From: Opitutus sp. GAS368
Lineage (GTDB): Bacteria; Verrucomicrobiota; Verrucomicrobiia; Opitutales; Opitutaceae
Reading direction: 5' to 3'
Assembly (NCBI GenBank): GCA_945862035.1
Contig: CAMAXB010000139.1
Location: 1-7,892, forward strand
Length of the DNA stretch: 7,892 nucleotides
Part shown: positions 6,918-7,892 of the stretch, piece after piece
Position numbering within the stretch: position 1 is the first letter of the stretch
How the letters are laid out: every line of letters begins with the position of its first letter
Notes under the pieces: generated by a model
Database searches by the model: none
Told to the model about the DNA's origin: nothing
Seen by the model: the letters and a program-made list of their open reading frames with translations, nothing else
Position numbers and translations under genes: made by a program

Positions 6918-7787
6918 ATGGCGATGCCCACCCCGTCCCCTACCCCGTCCGCCCCCGAACTCCGATTCTTCGCCGGATTGTGGACCCTTCGCGGGTACCC
7001 TCACCCCGATCGCGAATGGACGATTCCGCAGAAATTTGCCGCGGTCAAAGCGGCTGGCTTTGAAGGGATCGGCGGACGGTTCGTCGCGGAGGCGCCCGAG
7101 CTGTGCGCCGAGCTGGGTCTCGACTACGTCCTCTATATCGATGCGGACGCGTCCGATTACGCAGCCCAGTTCCAGGACGCGCTGCGGTGGAAGCCCCGGC
7201 GGATCAATGTGCAGTTGTGCGAGCATGACACCTCTCCCGCCCGTGCGGCCGAGGCCTGGATCCAAATGGCGAAGCGCGCCGACGAACTCGGCCTTGCGAT
7301 CGACCTTGAGCTGCATCGCGACACGGCCACCGAGACGCCGGAGAAGGCGTACGAGATTGCGGACCGCGTGCTGCAATCGACCGGGCAGGCGGTTCGGCTG
7401 TGCCTCGACTACTCCCACTTTGCCGTGACCAAGCATCTCGCGCCCCCCTTTGCGCCGCGGTTGCTGGAGCGAGCGGATCTCGTGGGGCCGGTTCGACAGC
7501 TTCACCTCCGACCCTTCAATGGTCATCACGCGCAGGTGCCGGTCACCGACGGCCACGGCGGACTTTCGCCCGAGGCCGGACCCTATTTGGAGTTTGTGGA
7601 TGCGCTGTTCGCGTTGATGCGGCAGACCGCCCAGCCCGGTGACGTCATTTACGCCTGTCCGGAAAACGGACCGAAAACTCCGGGCGGCTATGGGCTCTCC
7701 TGCTTTCCCGACGTCTGGACCGATACGATCCGGCTGCGCGATGAAGCCCGCAGCCGCTGGAACCGGATCTACGCCCGCTCGACGTAA
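6918..7787 (+). CDS. Xylose-isomerase-like TIM-barrel protein (sugar isomerase/epimerase, AP endonuclease 2 family)
   Basis: A 289-residue cytoplasmic protein of the xylose-isomerase-like TIM-barrel (AP_endonuc_2) superfamily, whose members isomerise or epimerise sugars, inositols or related hydroxy-ketones using a divalent metal. The expected metal ligands are present in order: E131 in LELHRD, D164 with H167 in LCLDYSHF, H196 in QLHLRPFNG and E249 in ACPENGP. The early strand-helix units FFAGLWTLRGYP and AAVKAAGFEGIGGRF fit the barrel. ATG at 6918 is preferred, with ATG at 6924 two codons on as an alternative. A TTG at 6882 would add 12 residues that look like leader DNA. No Shine-Dalgarno is seen; the bases before the ATG end in TTTGTTCCCCC. 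Residues 3-13 are Pro/Ser/Thr-rich and probably disordered. It is divergent from the minus-strand operon and shares its control region, suggesting that its product acts in the same pathway. The exact substrate is unknown. Confidence 0.88.
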   Translation: MAMPTPSPTPSAPELRFFAGLWTLRGYPHPDREWTIPQKFAAVKAAGFEGIGGRFVAEAPELCAELGLDYVLYIDADASDYAAQFQDALRWKPRRINVQLCEHDTSPARAAEAWIQMAKRADELGLAIDLELHRDTATETPEKAYEIADRVLQSTGQAVRLCLDYSHFAVTKHLAPPFAPRLLERADLVGPVRQLHLRPFNGHHAQVPVTDGHGGLSPEAGPYLEFVDALFALMRQTAQPGDVIYACPENGPKTPGGYGLSCFPDVWTDTIRLRDEARSRWNRIYARST

Positions 7788-7795
7788 TGGGCAGG

Positions 7796-7812
7796 GACCC
7801 GGGGCGCGGGTC
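7796..7812. terminator. GC hairpin in convergent gap, possible bidirectional terminator
   Basis: GACCCG (7796-7801) pairs with CGGGTC (7807-7812) across a 5-base loop, 9 bases after the TIM-barrel stop and 22 bases beyond the stop of the facing partial gene. The location between two convergent stops suits a terminator. There is no T-run on either side, so intrinsic termination would be weak and the call is tentative. Confidence 0.35.
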
Positions 7813-7834
7813 GGCCGCGCTCAGGGCCGAGGCA

Positions 7835-7892
7835 TCAATGCGACTCGTCGGCCGGACGCCGGGCCTTGAACAGCGTCATGGCGAGTAGACCC
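7835..7892 (-). CDS. C-terminal tail of an unidentified minus-strand gene, cut by window edge
   Basis: Reading leftward from the right edge, one frame gives GLLAMTLFKARRPADESH followed by TGA at 7835-7837. The hydrophobic start followed by a basic and then acidic tail looks like the cytoplasmic end of a membrane protein, such as a last transmembrane helix of a transporter. Only 18 codons are visible, so neither family nor coding status is certain; the other two leftward frames also stay open for part of this stretch. It would converge on the TIM-barrel gene with 47 bases between the two stop codons. A sugar transporter would fit the neighbourhood, but that is only a guess from context. Confidence 0.4.
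   Translation of the reverse strand, partial: GLLAMTLFKARRPADESH

Noticed and set aside
6857..7063. Small plus-strand frame (68 codons) starting in the divergent spacer
   Set aside because: It runs out of frame into the TIM-barrel gene, has no recognisable features and lacks any support as a leader peptide.
6765..7556. N-terminal extension of the PhyH frame across the divergent gene
   Set aside because: The frame is open to 7556, but the extension is antisense to the well-supported TIM-barrel gene and crosses the control region. PhyH homology starts just after the ATG at 6764.
1..7892. Mobile elements, CRISPR arrays, tRNA or rRNA genes, defence systems
   Set aside because: No transposase or integrase motifs, spaced direct repeats, tRNA-like cloverleaf or defence-type domains were seen on either strand. 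Base composition looks even across the window apart from the small AT island in the divergent spacer.

Overview
The window is GC-rich, close-packed bacterial DNA that reads as a carbohydrate-use locus. Gene content (FGGY pentulose kinase, phytanoyl-CoA-dioxygenase-like oxygenase, large secreted glycoside-hydrolase-like protein, xylose-isomerase-type TIM barrel) and start codons without Shine-Dalgarno sites suggest a Verrucomicrobiota member, perhaps Opitutaceae. This placement is inference; no rRNA or marker gene is present, and Planctomycetota would be the main alternative.

Layout: four genes lie head-to-tail on the minus strand. In transcription order they are a PhyH-family Fe(II)/2-oxoglutarate dioxygenase (6764 to 5826), a large exported glycoside-hydrolase-like protein (5634 to 3115), an exported or periplasmic DUF3748/YidR-like beta-propeller (3054 to 1669), and an FGGY carbohydrate kinase (1649 to the left edge, missing only its last residues). 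Gaps are 191, 60 and 19 bases. Divergent from them on the plus strand is a xylose-isomerase-like TIM-barrel protein (6918 to 7787). It converges on the last 18 codons of an unidentified minus-strand gene at the right edge.

The 153-base divergent spacer (6765-6917) is the only clear control region. It holds a short AT-rich island with the perfect palindrome AAAACGTTTT, which resembles a LacI/GalR-type operator. A candidate -10 for the leftward operon overlaps it, and a weak candidate -10 for the rightward gene starts at its edge. A plausible reading is one sugar-responsive repressor controlling both directions: the exported proteins act on a glycan or glycoside outside the cytoplasm, the dioxygenase and TIM-barrel protein modify a released sugar, and the kinase commits a ketopentose-like product to central metabolism. 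The substrate cannot be told from sequence.

No mobile element, CRISPR array, tRNA, rRNA or defence system was seen. The most unusual features are the C/T-rich tracts just before all five start codons, the palindrome in the divergent spacer, and the secreted enzyme of uncertain family.
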